Shown here: piece by piece, positions 55,657 through 64,000 of the stretch
Layout of the letters: every line of letters starts with the position of its first letter
Position numbering within the stretch: the stretch's first letter is position 1
NCBI RefSeq assembly: GCF_011516835.1
Contig: NZ_WOTB01000019.1
Coordinates: forward strand, 29,415-93,414
Direction of reading: 5' to 3'
Source: Acetobacter musti
GTDB taxonomy: Bacteria > Pseudomonadota > Alphaproteobacteria > Acetobacterales > Acetobacteraceae
DNA: 64,000 bases
Program-made: the position numbers and the translations under genes
The notes under the pieces: model-generated
What the model was told of the DNA's origin: nothing
What the model saw: the letters and a program-made list of their open reading frames with translations, nothing else
Databases searched by the model: none

Positions 55657-56304
55657 TTACTGGCTCGTAAATGTCGCCTGCACCCCATGTTCGCGATTAT
55701 AGGCCAGCTGCGTTTTCGTCAGCTGGAAGCCGACCTCGAACTGATAATCGTTCTCCCCGTTCGTGGGTTTGACCGGCAGATCGACAGACACCAGCTTGGT
55801 GTCCACCGCCACCGTCGAAACGCCGCCAGGGAAGGTCACGGCCTGCTCGAAGATATGCTTTCCGACGATCTTGTCATTGTGCACGACCGCGACGAACCAG
55901 GGCAGGGTCAGGGAATCAGAAGTCGCAGCCGGCCCGCGACGGACCACGATATGGATGCCAACACGGGTCCGGAGACCTTTTTTCTTCCCGCTGTCATCCG
56001 TGGCGGCGCAGTCACCCGCCAGCTTTGTGATGCTGGCGCGGGTGACAAGATGATCGAAGGTCGGTCCCTTCGCGGAGTAGTTATAGTAATCCGCAACTTC
56101 CGCCGGAATGTGCATCGCCGGGCATGTCGGGGCAAAGCCGACGCTGTCATCCTCGCCGCACCCGGCCAGGGTGAGCGGAAGCGTGATCGCCACGGCAAGA
56201 CCGGCGAGACGCCGCGCAAGGGGCGTGCCGGGGCCGGAGGTTATCCGAATCGGGGAAAAATATCCCGTCAGGGTCATGCGAAAACGGGACGGAAAGTGGG
56301 TCAT
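55657..56304 (-). CDS. Lipoprotein, unknown function
   Basis: 215 residues (206 from ATG 56277). Signal peptide LARRLAGLAVAITLPLTLAGCGED with lipobox LAGC. The mature part has PTCPAMHIPAEVADYYNYSAKGPTFDHLVTRASITKLAGDC and KPTNGENDYQFEVGFQLTKTQLAYNREH. Two Cys pairs may bond. Not recognised beyond the lipoprotein signal; similar uncharacterised lipoproteins exist in acetic acid bacteria by memory. Opposite direction to ispH. Confidence 0.75.
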   Translation of the reverse strand: MTHFPSRFRMTLTGYFSPIRITSGPGTPLARRLAGLAVAITLPLTLAGCGEDDSVGFAPTCPAMHIPAEVADYYNYSAKGPTFDHLVTRASITKLAGDCAATDDSGKKKGLRTRVGIHIVVRRGPAATSDSLTLPWFVAVVHNDKIVGKHIFEQAVTFPGGVSTVAVDTKLVSVDLPVKPTNGENDYQFEVGFQLTKTQLAYNREHGVQATFTSQ

Positions 56305-56668
56305 GCGGCAGTCCGGAATAACAGGTCACACGTGCAGCCGGTGCGCGACCGGTGCCGGGAAAGAACCTGAAGGGAAACGGGTGAGCAGAAAAGTGACGGG
56401 ACAAAAAGCATGAGGCGAAGTATTAAACAGAACGGCGTCCGGGAAAACCTGGCCGGTGCAGAATTGAGACACGAACCGCGCTGAAGAGGCTTTTCGACAG
56501 TCTCCCGATGCTCCGAAAGACCGCCCGCCGGACAGGTCAGTCCGACCGGTATGGCTTGCACGAACCGCGCGTCTTGCGTAGGGCGGGACAAAACCGATCG
56601 ACTCCTGGCCGGACCGGCCACCATGCCGGCCGCCCCGTATATCGCCTGCCGAACGTTTGGGGAACACC
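56305..56668. other. 364-base control region before ispH
   Basis: Gap between a minus-strand lipoprotein and ispH. No gene and no clear promoter hexamers; likely holds both promoters. The plus-strand frame from 56508 is out of frame with ispH and is a shadow. Confidence 0.35.
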
Positions 56669-57667
56669 ATGCCCGACCAGCTTACATCAACACTCACGCC
56701 TGATACCGCGGATGCGGGCACCCGCGCTCTCAAGGTTCTTCTGGCCGGACCACGCGGTTTCTGCGCCGGCGTCGACCGCGCGATCCGCGTGGTCGAGGAA
56801 GCTATCCGGGCCTACGGCGCGCCGGTCTATGTCCGTCATGAAATCGTGCATAACCGGACGGTGGTCGAGGAGCTGGAAGAGAAGGGGGCGATTTTCGTTG
56901 AGGAACTCGACGAAGTTCCGGCGGATGGCCACGTCGTCTTCTCCGCCCATGGCGTTCCCAAAACGGTGCCTGCCGAGGCCGCCCGACGCAATCTGCTTTA
57001 TCTCGATGCAACCTGCCCGCTGGTCTCCAAGGTGCATCGCGAGGCCGAACGGCATTACGCCGATGGTGGCCCGGAGAGCCGTCATATTCTGATGATCGGC
57101 CACGCCGGCCATCCGGAAGTGATCGGCACGATGGGCCAGCTTCCTCCCGGCGCGGTGACGCTGATCAATGACGCCGAAGAAGCCCGCACGGTCCAGCCGG
57201 AAGACCCGACCCGCCTGGCCTTCATCACACAGACCACGCTCTCGGTGGACGACACGGCGGAGATCGTAGACATCCTGCGTGACCGCTTCCCGCTGATCGA
57301 GGGACCGAAGCGCGAGGACATCTGCTACGCGACCACGAACCGCCAGGAAGCCGTAAAGGCTATCGCGCCGGAATGTGATCTGGTCATCGTGATCGGTTCA
57401 CCGAACTCATCAAATTCGCAGCGTCTGCGTGAGGTCGCGGAACGTTCGGGGACGAAACGGGCGCTGCTGGTGCCGAAACTCGCGGCCCTCGACTGGTCGG
57501 TGCTGGATGGCGTGGACTCGGTCGGCATCACCGCCGGCGCATCAGCCCCCGAGGCTCTCGTGCAGGAAATGGTCAACGCCCTGGCGAAGCGCTACACGCT
57601 GCAGATCGAGGAACGGACCGTAAAGGAAGAGAACGTCACGTTCCGTCTCCCCGCGCCGCTTGGCTGA
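56669..57667 (+). CDS. ispH: 4-hydroxy-3-methylbut-2-enyl diphosphate reductase
   Basis: Last step of the MEP pathway to isopentenyl and dimethylallyl diphosphate. 332 residues from ATG 56669 after TTTGGGGAAC. The three iron-sulfur cysteines are Cys32 (GFCAGVDRA), Cys116 (DATCPLV) and Cys219 ([11 protein letters not shown]). HEIVHN (57-62) and SAHGVPKTV give the substrate His residues; [11 protein letters not shown] binds the diphosphate. Followed by thrB and rnhA, a common alphaproteobacterial set. Confidence 0.97.
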   Translation: MPDQLTSTLTPDTADAGTRALKVLLAGPRGFCAGVDRAIRVVEEAIRAYGAPVYVRHEIVHNRTVVEELEEKGAIFVEELDEVPADGHVVFSAHGVPKTVPAEAARRNLLYLDATCPLVSKVHREAERHYADGGPESRHILMIGHAGHPEVIGTMGQLPPGAVTLINDAEEARTVQPEDPTRLAFITQTTLSVDDTAEIVDILRDRFPLIEGPKREDICYATTNRQEAVKAIAPECDLVIVIGSPNSSNSQRLREVAERSGTKRALLVPKLAALDWSVLDGVDSVGITAGASAPEALVQEMVNALAKRYTLQIEERTVKEENVTFRLPAPLG

Positions 57668-57774
57668 CCCGCCTGACCGCGGCCGGACAGTTTCGGTGGT
57701 GTCTGGCTGTTGTTCTGGTCTGTCATCCTGTGGTCAGTCATGTCTCTGATCATGCTCTGCTCTGAAGGGAGCCC

Positions 57775-58767
57775 ATGGCCGTCTACACGGAAGTCGAGGA
57801 CGAGGCCCTCGCCGCTTTTCTGACCGAATATGATATCGGTCGCCTGACCGCTTTCCGCGGGATCGCTGAGGGGGTGGAGAACAGCAATTTCGTTCTCCGC
57901 ACGACACAGGACGAAACGGATCGCGATTTCATTCTCACGCTGTATGAAAAGCGGGTGAATCCAGCCGAACTGCCGTGGTTTCTCGGGCTTATGCGCCATC
58001 TCGCGATGAACGGCCTGAACTGCCCGCTTCCGGTTGCCGGACGGGATGGCGAGGCCCTGCGTGAACTGGCCGGACGGCCGGCGGCCATTACCACCTTTCT
58101 TCGCGGCGTGTGGCCACGCCACGTTCATGTGGAACATTGCGGCCCACTGGGAACGGCGCTGGCCTCCCTGCATCTTGCCGGTCAGGACTATAAAGCGGAG
58201 CGTCCGAACGGACTCGGTCCGGATGCATGGCGCCCCCTGCTGCTGGCCTCCCGGAAGAACGAAGCCACTGATCGCTCCTTTCCCGGCCTGAGCGAAGAGC
58301 TTGACCTGGCGCTGGACCGCATCCTGCCACAATGGCCGGTCACAGCAGGAACATCCACCCTGCCCCGCGGCCAGATCCACGCCGATCTCTTCCCGGATAA
58401 CGTCTTTTTCCTCGACGGAACGATTTCGGGAATTATCGATTTTTATTTCGCCTGCACGGATCTGCTGGCCTACGACATCGCCATCTGCCTCAACGCATGG
58501 TGTTTCAGCGATGACGGCACATTCAACGTGACATATGCTAGGCGTCTGCTGGAAGGATACCAAAGTGTACGACCACTGAGCGAAGCGGAGCGGTCAGCGC
58601 TGCCAGTCCTGGCCGCAGGAGCGGCAATGCGGTTCGCACTGACGCGGCTTTATGACTGGGTCAACACACCGGCGTCCGCAATGGTGACCCGCAAGGACCC
58701 GATGGCCTATGTCCACCGGCTTCGCTTTCACATGGCCTCACCAACTCTGGAGGCTTACGGTGTCTGA
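57775..58767 (+). CDS. thrB: Homoserine kinase (type II, APH fold)
   Basis: Phosphorylates homoserine for threonine synthesis. 330 residues, with GAAGGGAG before ATG 57775. Marks: [57 protein letters not shown] and the catalytic loop [17 protein letters not shown] with [23 protein letters not shown]. This is the ThrB type of Alphaproteobacteria, not the GHMP type of E. coli. Overlaps rnhA by eight bases. Confidence 0.96.
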   Translation: MAVYTEVEDEALAAFLTEYDIGRLTAFRGIAEGVENSNFVLRTTQDETDRDFILTLYEKRVNPAELPWFLGLMRHLAMNGLNCPLPVAGRDGEALRELAGRPAAITTFLRGVWPRHVHVEHCGPLGTALASLHLAGQDYKAERPNGLGPDAWRPLLLASRKNEATDRSFPGLSEELDLALDRILPQWPVTAGTSTLPRGQIHADLFPDNVFFLDGTISGIIDFYFACTDLLAYDIAICLNAWCFSDDGTFNVTYARRLLEGYQSVRPLSEAERSALPVLAAGAAMRFALTRLYDWVNTPASAMVTRKDPMAYVHRLRFHMASPTLEAYGV

Positions 58768-59260
58768 CGTGACCGAATCCCCGGAATGCACAACAGAATC
58801 CGGACCTGATTCCACCTCTGTCGTTCAGGTCTGGACCGATGGCGGATGCCGCCCCAACCCCGGCCCGGGAGGCTGGGGTGTATTGCTCCGCTTTAAGGGA
58901 CGCGAACGCGAACTGTCCGGCGGCGAGACGGAGACAACCAATAACCGGATGGAGCTGACCGCAGCAGCCGAAGCTCTGGAAGCACTGACGCGCCCCTGCG
59001 TGGTAAAACTGCATACAGACAGTGAATATGTAAAAAACGGTATTACCCGATGGCACACCGGCTGGGTTCGCCGGAACTGGCGGAACGCTTCAGGCGATCC
59101 GGTCAAGAACATGGATCTCTGGCGCCGCCTCCTGGATGCCGCAAAAAAACACGAGGTAACCTGGCTCTGGGTCCGCGGACATTCCGGTGTACCAGAAAAT
59201 GAACGCGTGGATCAGCTCGCAACAGCAGCGCGAATTGCGATTGAAAACAGCGACAAATAA
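58760..59260 (+). CDS. rnhA: Ribonuclease HI
   Basis: Cuts RNA in RNA-DNA hybrids. 166 residues from GTG 58760, inside the end of thrB with TGGAGG upstream; the longer ATG frame at 58709 has no better support. Catalytic Asp27 (WTDGGC), Glu65 (NNRMEL), Asp87 (HTDSEY) and Asp151 (ERVDQLA) plus His141 in [11 protein letters not shown] are all present. Confidence 0.96.
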   Translation: MSDVTESPECTTESGPDSTSVVQVWTDGGCRPNPGPGGWGVLLRFKGRERELSGGETETTNNRMELTAAAEALEALTRPCVVKLHTDSEYVKNGITRWHTGWVRRNWRNASGDPVKNMDLWRRLLDAAKKHEVTWLWVRGHSGVPENERVDQLATAARIAIENSDK

Positions 59261-59303
59261 TAATTAAATCCTCACAGCGCAGAGGGCGCACGCCTCACAA
59301 ACG

Positions 59304-59999
59304 TTACAGCATCTCGTCAGCTGAGCAGAATAACGACTGACACGAGTGAACGTTTGCGAGAAATGTTGAATTGAGCCTGTCGTAACGCGCAGCGTCAGTT
59401 TTGAACTCCCTGAGATTAATGAAGAAGCATTCGACGACACTCCGTTCCCAGTACAGGATGAGGTCCGTCGTCGGGATGTGAGACGATTGAGTCGCGGCGA
59501 GATGACCAGAGTAAGACTGCGTCCACAGAAACGTTCGTTCAATGCGTCAGCATGATAAGCCTTGTCCGGGAAGAAGGCGTTGGGATCGATGTTTACCGAC
59601 AGGAGTCTTCCCAGGCTGACATCAGAAGTCTGCCCGATGTCAGAGTAAGACCAGGCGAATCCCGATGGTGGCATGAATTTCAATAGTCAGCCTGCTCCGT
59701 AAACACCTGAGACCAGACCTGCGCCTCCCTTAAAAGCATCCATACTATGCTGATATGGCCGGACTATTCTGGCGTCGATCAACCATGCACTGACAACCAG
59801 TCATGACGAGATAGAGGATCGCCTTCGCAGATCCGTGCCCCTGGGGACGTCCTGGTCGTTTCCTGCCGAGCACCGGTGTGAGGCAATCAATACCCATTCT
59901 GCACCACGCGATGATCTGCATATTCCAGAATACCGCGCCGATACCGGACACGGGTGACTTCACATTCCAGTCCGTCCTGATCTCATCAGACCGTCGCAA
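59304..59999 (-). pseudogene. Decayed IS5-family transposase
   Basis: Minus-strand pieces in different frames. N-terminal part (59745-59999): LTPVLGRKRPGRPQGHGSAKAILYLVMTGCQ, the IS5-type start. Middle: FFPDKAYHADALNERFCGRS...LTLVISPR. After a frame change: YWERSVVECFFINLREFKTDAARYDRLNSTF, carrying the catalytic Glu, ending at 59304-59306. Stops and frame shifts make it non-functional. Its ends are not clear. Confidence 0.78.
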
Positions 60000-60606
60000 C
60001 CCGATGAATTATAACCAGATAAAATTGTTCAGTTCATTTTCGGTCTGACGTTGATGCTGTCTGTTAATTGTATGTATACAAGAGGGCACAGGCCATCGGT
60101 TTCACGGAACGGACTACACCTTATTTTCATGCCTTTATCATACCAAAATAAACCGTCTGCTGTCCCGGCACCCGGCTATAGCCATCAGAGTCGGGTACTG
60201 CGCTAATTTCAATAACGGATTAAATAAGGGGAGCGGATTCCCATCCATCCGTCATGGATTTTTTCATCATGGTCATCGCCCACTCCGAAAATTACCCTGA
60301 ATTCTTCATGTCATATCTCATTCATTAAACTGGTCCTGCCCTCACCCAGCGTGTAGCAAACGAAGGCCGACCATTCGATTGTGGAACTGTCCCACGATAT
60401 CAGGCGCTGCCACCTGCTCGGGATCTGATCATTCATCCTGCCCTGACAGCGAGGAGAGGAGGTGAACTGAGCTCACGAGTCTGCATCAGCCAGGCATCAC
60501 AGATAATCCGACAGTGCTGTTTTTAGAGCAGGAAATCGTCAAAATAAATACCACACTATATATATTTTAACTTTTTATTATATTATGCTCAGATAGTATA
60601 TACAGC
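60000..60606. other. AT-rich gap before the glycosyltransferases
   Basis: No gene found. A 41-residue minus frame (60324-60448) starts MNDQIPSRWQRLISWDSS but has no recognised relative. The stretch 60540-60600 is almost all A and T (TATATATATTTT) and should hold the promoter of the next gene. Confidence 0.4.
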
Positions 60607-62331
60607 ATGAAAGAAAAAGCCTTATTATTAAAAACACCTTATCCTATTGGCAACGTAATTGGCAATACGCTGTCACTATATGATGTTTACGAGATTTCTG
60701 ACCTTTCTGAGGCATCACGGCATCCGGAAGCAAAGGTATTATTTTCCGCATTTGTCCTGACCCATGCAAACACCATAAACACTGCCAGTGATTTTATTCA
60801 GCGGGCCTGCAAGCGGTTCCCTATGGTCATCTTTATTGAGCCGTCAGAAGACAATCAGGAGCATTTAATTAAACTAGGTTACAAGAGCATTCACGAAAAT
60901 TACCAGGAAAACCATCTCCTGGGCAAGATCAATACTGCGTTTTTCAAAAACATCGGTTCTTCATGCGGTATTTATCGTATTGATCGTTTTGGTATCGCTC
61001 CGACATTCAGTTTACGGGCACCCTGGATTGTACCTCTGAACTGCTCCCATACCTTAGATTATGAGGAGATGATTCGACGTGACAATCAGCCATTTGATGA
61101 AGCTGTTTTCGAAATGTCTGCTTTTGCTGTACGTGGGTTTGATGCTCCGGAAGCGGGACCGGAGAAAGATCTGGAACTCGTCGATGCAGCTACAATTCAG
61201 CCTCATGCACGAGCTGGTGGGTTTTTTCTCGAGAATTTTAAAGAGCCCCGTGATCTGGGGCCACAATTATATCAGACACCTAGTGATGTAACCAATCTTC
61301 TCGAATCCCGAAAAATACATTATCCAATCCTGCTTGACGATGGAGCAGCGGCCGACAACGAATACCGGATAAAAAAACAGGATGAATGGCGTGGCATGTT
61401 TGCCTCGCCTTGGCATGATCTGTCAGTTAATGCTCTGACAGATTGTATTATTGGTGGATCCGGGTTTATTTTTTCAGGCGGAAAACCCGTTGCAAAAAGC
61501 GATTATCTGCTTCCATTTCTCTGTTCCTCGATATATCAGCCGATATGGGAGGGAATGCAGAAACCACACCGTGAGCGCCATATTCATGGCGTTTCTGTTA
61601 TGGGATTTAACCATCTATACTACAATTATTATCATTTTGTGGCTGAAGCACTTAATTCTGTAAGTTTATGTCTTGACATCCTCAGTGACGCGACCATCCA
61701 GGAAGTATCCATACTCACCGGAAAACTGAATAGTTTCAGAAGAGAATATTTCAATATCCTGTTACACGGACGAAAAAATATTCGTATCGTAGAAATCGAT
61801 TGTGATGAATATGTCAGGACAGACCGGATATTATATTGCGATAACCTCCTTGGCCGCTCAACTCCCCAGCCGATTCTGGTTGCTGAACGGATAAAATTTC
61901 AGAAAATATTACTGGATAACGCTGCCCTGACAGACGTCGGTAAAACGAATCGCATGATTTATGTTTCGCGCCAGGATACAGCGGCACGCCGCATTCTCAA
62001 CGAACCAGAACTGATCGAACGTTTGCTTCAACTTGGTTTTGAAATCTTTTCTGCAAGTGAAATAAGTGTTTATGATCAGATAAAAACGTTCAGGGAAGCC
62101 CGCCTTGTCATTGGCGGACATGGCGCCGGTATTTCAAACATGCTGTTTGCCCGGGAAGAAACCATTCTTCTGGAGCTTATACAGGCAAGTTACCTTAACG
62201 TCGGCCCGATGCGTCTCGCACAGATTGCCGGTTGTCATTATTACTCCATGTTATTTTTTGAAGATGGAGAAAACAATGGCTGGTATATTGACATTGATCG
62301 TGTTGTTCAGGCAGCCAGCCAATGGCTATAA
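60607..62331 (+). CDS. Glycosyltransferase family 61 (DUF563) protein
   Basis: 574 residues, markedly lower in GC than the rest of the window. C-terminal half (about 330-574) is the GT61 domain: HGVSVMGFNHLYYNYYHFVAEALNSVSLCL, MIYVSRQDTAARRILNE (around 450) and VIGGHGAGISNMLFA (around 500). The N-terminal half is unlike known domains. No clear Shine-Dalgarno before ATG 60607. It probably adds a sugar to an exopolysaccharide or glycoprotein. Followed after 35 bases by the next glycosyltransferase. Confidence 0.85.
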   Translation: MKEKALLLKTPYPIGNVIGNTLSLYDVYEISDLSEASRHPEAKVLFSAFVLTHANTINTASDFIQRACKRFPMVIFIEPSEDNQEHLIKLGYKSIHENYQENHLLGKINTAFFKNIGSSCGIYRIDRFGIAPTFSLRAPWIVPLNCSHTLDYEEMIRRDNQPFDEAVFEMSAFAVRGFDAPEAGPEKDLELVDAATIQPHARAGGFFLENFKEPRDLGPQLYQTPSDVTNLLESRKIHYPILLDDGAAADNEYRIKKQDEWRGMFASPWHDLSVNALTDCIIGGSGFIFSGGKPVAKSDYLLPFLCSSIYQPIWEGMQKPHRERHIHGVSVMGFNHLYYNYYHFVAEALNSVSLCLDILSDATIQEVSILTGKLNSFRREYFNILLHGRKNIRIVEIDCDEYVRTDRILYCDNLLGRSTPQPILVAERIKFQKILLDNAALTDVGKTNRMIYVSRQDTAARRILNEPELIERLLQLGFEIFSASEISVYDQIKTFREARLVIGGHGAGISNMLFAREETILLELIQASYLNVGPMRLAQIAGCHYYSMLFFEDGENNGWYIDIDRVVQAASQWL

Positions 62332-62366
62332 GCTTTTTATAAAATAATTACGATGAGAGAATATTA

Positions 62367-63419
62367 ATGTTTCTTATGGCAGGCAGTTTTGGAACCGTTC
62401 TTACTGTATCGAGCGACAATAAGCTTTATCATGCTTATCCGGAAGAAGTGTCTCCTGATCTGTGCTTTGATATCAATGGTCATATTACGTGTGCTCCCGA
62501 AGGTTTTCGTGAACTGGATAGTATTCAAATCAGACGAGAAGGAGACGCCTGGGTTCTTGTCTCTGATGGTCAGTTTATGTGCGCAGATATCGGGGGAGCA
62601 ATTAGCTGGCGAACAGACTGTTTAGCTATGGAAAAGTTTAGACTTCTGCCATTTGAAGAATATGTCTCCATTCAAAGAGATCGCATCAAAACACCTCGCA
62701 AAAAACAAAAATTTCAGATCAGCAGGACTCTGCATCAGATTTTCCTGAATGGTCAGCCGCCTTCTGAGCTTGAGTTAGCCTCAGAACAACTGCGCAAAAT
62801 GAATCCCGGCTGGGAATATGTCCGGTATGACGCAAAAGATATTCTTGATTTTATATATGATTTTTATGGATGGGATATTCTTAAATTTTATCTTCAGATA
62901 AACCCACGTTATGGGGCAGCACGGGCTGATCTGTTCCGATATTTGTGTATTTACCAGAAAGGAGGGGTTTATCTTGATATAAAAGCCGGAACTCGCAGTC
63001 CGCTGGATTCGTTCATCCGATCAGATGATCAGTATTTGCTATCTCATTGGAGAAATGGTCCAGGAGAACCTAATGAAGGGTGCGGCTTGGGCCCGGAAAT
63101 GTCCAGCATTAACGGTGGTGAATATCAACAATGGCACGTGATAGGTTCAAAAGGACATCCATTCCTTGAGGATGTTATAAATAACATCATATCAAGAATT
63201 CATAAATACAGGGACGATTATTTCGGATCAGGGAAAATTGGCGTTTTGAGATTAACAGGACCATACGTCTATACGACGTCAATCAATAAAAATATTAACA
63301 AATATAATCATAGATTTTTTGACTCTTACGATTCCGGACTTGTATATAATGTTGTTGATGAATATACGAAATTATTTAAAAATCATTATTCAAATGAGAC
63401 CTTGCCGATAGTTCTCTGA
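62367..63419 (+). CDS. Glycosyltransferase with DXD-type sugar-binding region (GT32/OCH1-like)
   Basis: 350 residues, low GC. The first 110 residues (with CFDINGHITCAPEGFRELDSIQIRREGDAWVLVSDG) have no recognised domain. From LHQIFLNGQPPSELE onward it follows the OCH1-like pattern: MNPGWEYVRYDAKDILDFI, NPRYGAARADLFRYLCIYQKGGVYLDIKAGTRSPLDSF. The metal-binding DxD is DIK here, so the second Asp is not seen. GAGAG precedes ATG 62367. Likely in one transcript with the GT61 gene. Confidence 0.75.
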   Translation: MFLMAGSFGTVLTVSSDNKLYHAYPEEVSPDLCFDINGHITCAPEGFRELDSIQIRREGDAWVLVSDGQFMCADIGGAISWRTDCLAMEKFRLLPFEEYVSIQRDRIKTPRKKQKFQISRTLHQIFLNGQPPSELELASEQLRKMNPGWEYVRYDAKDILDFIYDFYGWDILKFYLQINPRYGAARADLFRYLCIYQKGGVYLDIKAGTRSPLDSFIRSDDQYLLSHWRNGPGEPNEGCGLGPEMSSINGGEYQQWHVIGSKGHPFLEDVINNIISRIHKYRDDYFGSGKIGVLRLTGPYVYTTSINKNINKYNHRFFDSYDSGLVYNVVDEYTKLFKNHYSNETLPIVL

Positions 63420-63472
63420 CAAATAATATTTAGGTCTGGCATAGGTAAGCCAACAACGGCTTGATATGTCGC

Positions 63473-63619
63473 ATGAAAGCCCGTCGCCGCAGCCGGTTGC
63501 CTGTCAGCATCCAAAAGCGCCTTCCGGAGCACTTCGTTGCGAGCACGCCCGCCCGGAGTGCTGCCGAGCTTGTGGGCGTCAATCGCAATACCGCGACCCT
63601 AGGGCATGTCGTCAGTTAA
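63473..63619 (+). pseudogene. IS1595-family transposase, N-terminal fragment
   Basis: The 48 codons read MKARRRSRLPVSIQKRLPEHF, then VASTPARSAAELVGVNRNTATL, then stop. IS1595/ISXO2 transposases start with 'SRLSxxKQxRLIEHFVAGxTARTAAELVGVNKNT', so this is the first part of one, cut off. Confidence 0.7.
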
Positions 63620-63896
63620 GTCTGAGAATTGCGGCGACGAGTTGTACGGCTGCGAGGAAGGTTGATTTCATCCTGTCACAGCGCGTTGCGATCCCCCTGA
63701 ACTGCTTCAGTCTGGCGAAGAAGCGTTCAATGCTGTTTCGTTTTTTATAAATTGAAAAACGGATTTTTCGTGACAGATACGGTTTTTCTTTGAGGGGATA
63801 ACCGGTGTGATCTGTCGTTCTTCGAGTTATTTGATAAGCGGATCAGCATCATAAGCCTTGTCGGCGATGAAGGCCTCGGAATTGACTTTAGAGCGC
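63617..63896 (-). pseudogene. IS5-family transposase remnant
   Basis: On the minus strand: VNSEAFIADKAYDADPLIK, a stop, LEERQITPVIPSKKN, then a frame change and KKRNSIERFFARLKQFRGIATRCDRMKSTFLAAVQLVAAILRLN ending near 63617. These are the DDE Asp and Glu blocks of the IS5 group, interrupted by stop and shift. Confidence 0.75.
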
Positions 63897-64000
63897 CTTT
63901 CAAAACCATGTTGTGAGGGCTCTGAAGCAGATGAGCGAGCATGCGATCAGTGTGAAGGCGAGGTGGATATCGGCCCTTCTTTCGTAGCGGACAGTGAGGC
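63897..64000 (-). pseudogene. IS5-family transposase C-terminal piece, runs off the window
   Basis: Minus strand LTVRYERRADIHLAFTLIACSLICFRALTTWF then stop: the end of another IS5-type transposase (compare 'RYDKRADIFLGFLHLACAFICF'). The body lies beyond 64000, so it may be intact there. Confidence 0.6.

Overview
The window looks like chromosomal DNA of an acetic acid bacterium (Acetobacteraceae, Alphaproteobacteria) with a flagellar system. The basis is overall high GC, the tpiA-secG-pyrG-kdsA cluster, a periplasmic sorbosone-dehydrogenase-like PQQ enzyme, an OprB-type porin, two Tat-type signal peptides, and a characteristic dispersed intergenic repeat. The genus cannot be fixed from the sequence alone.

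Layout. 1-2814: the 3' end of thiL, a membrane polysaccharide polymerase-like gene, a dienelactone-hydrolase-family gene and a small membrane protein. 2983-10660: ppiD-like foldase and trpE (minus strand, translationally coupled), facing away from tpiA, secG, pyrG and kdsA. 11047-23658: accessory metabolism and transport: an NTF2-like protein, a nucleoside hydrolase, two SDRs, flavohaemoprotein with DUF488, an NCS1 permease, a P1 (DmpA/NylC-like) peptidase, and a DUF3311/sodium-solute symporter/class II aldolase operon. 23772-25879: gmk and hldE. 26582-32669: pirin, several small stress-type proteins, a luciferase-like oxidoreductase, Pmp3, DUF1269 and cardiolipin synthase. 32907-36679: a MocR-type regulator followed by an ABM-domain protein, a Tm-1-like protein and a TIM-barrel 'PEP hydrolase family' protein. 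36937-41760: three exported proteins (MRJP-like, PQQ sugar dehydrogenase-like, OprB). 42050-48537: a small lipoprotein, a secreted lipase-like hydrolase divergent from a TetR regulator, a HerA-like ATPase and an HI0933-type flavoprotein. 49178-53867: flagellar genes flhB-fliR-fliQ and fliE-flgC-flgB on the minus strand, divergent from fliO-fliP. 53901-59260: a degenerate gamma-glutamyltranspeptidase-like lipoprotein, another lipoprotein, ispH, thrB and rnhA. 59261-64000: AT-rich island with two glycosyltransferases, bounded on both sides by decayed IS5 and IS1595 transposase pieces.

The most striking feature that is not a gene is a pair of dispersed intergenic repeats. Family A (about 60-140 bp, at least 16 copies or partial copies) is built from short hairpins whose stems vary by compensating changes. 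Family B (up to about 265 bp, eight copies) has terminal inverted repeats and two internal A/T-ended hairpins, so it looks like a non-autonomous MITE that also carries terminator-like structure. B copies repeatedly sit directly against A copies. They fill most of the long gaps between genes, including the point just after kdsA where the usual eno neighbour is missing.

No tRNA, rRNA or CRISPR array was seen. Starts were re-chosen from ribosome binding sites and family N-termini where the longest open frame was clearly too long. All family calls rest on reading motifs by eye, not on database searches.
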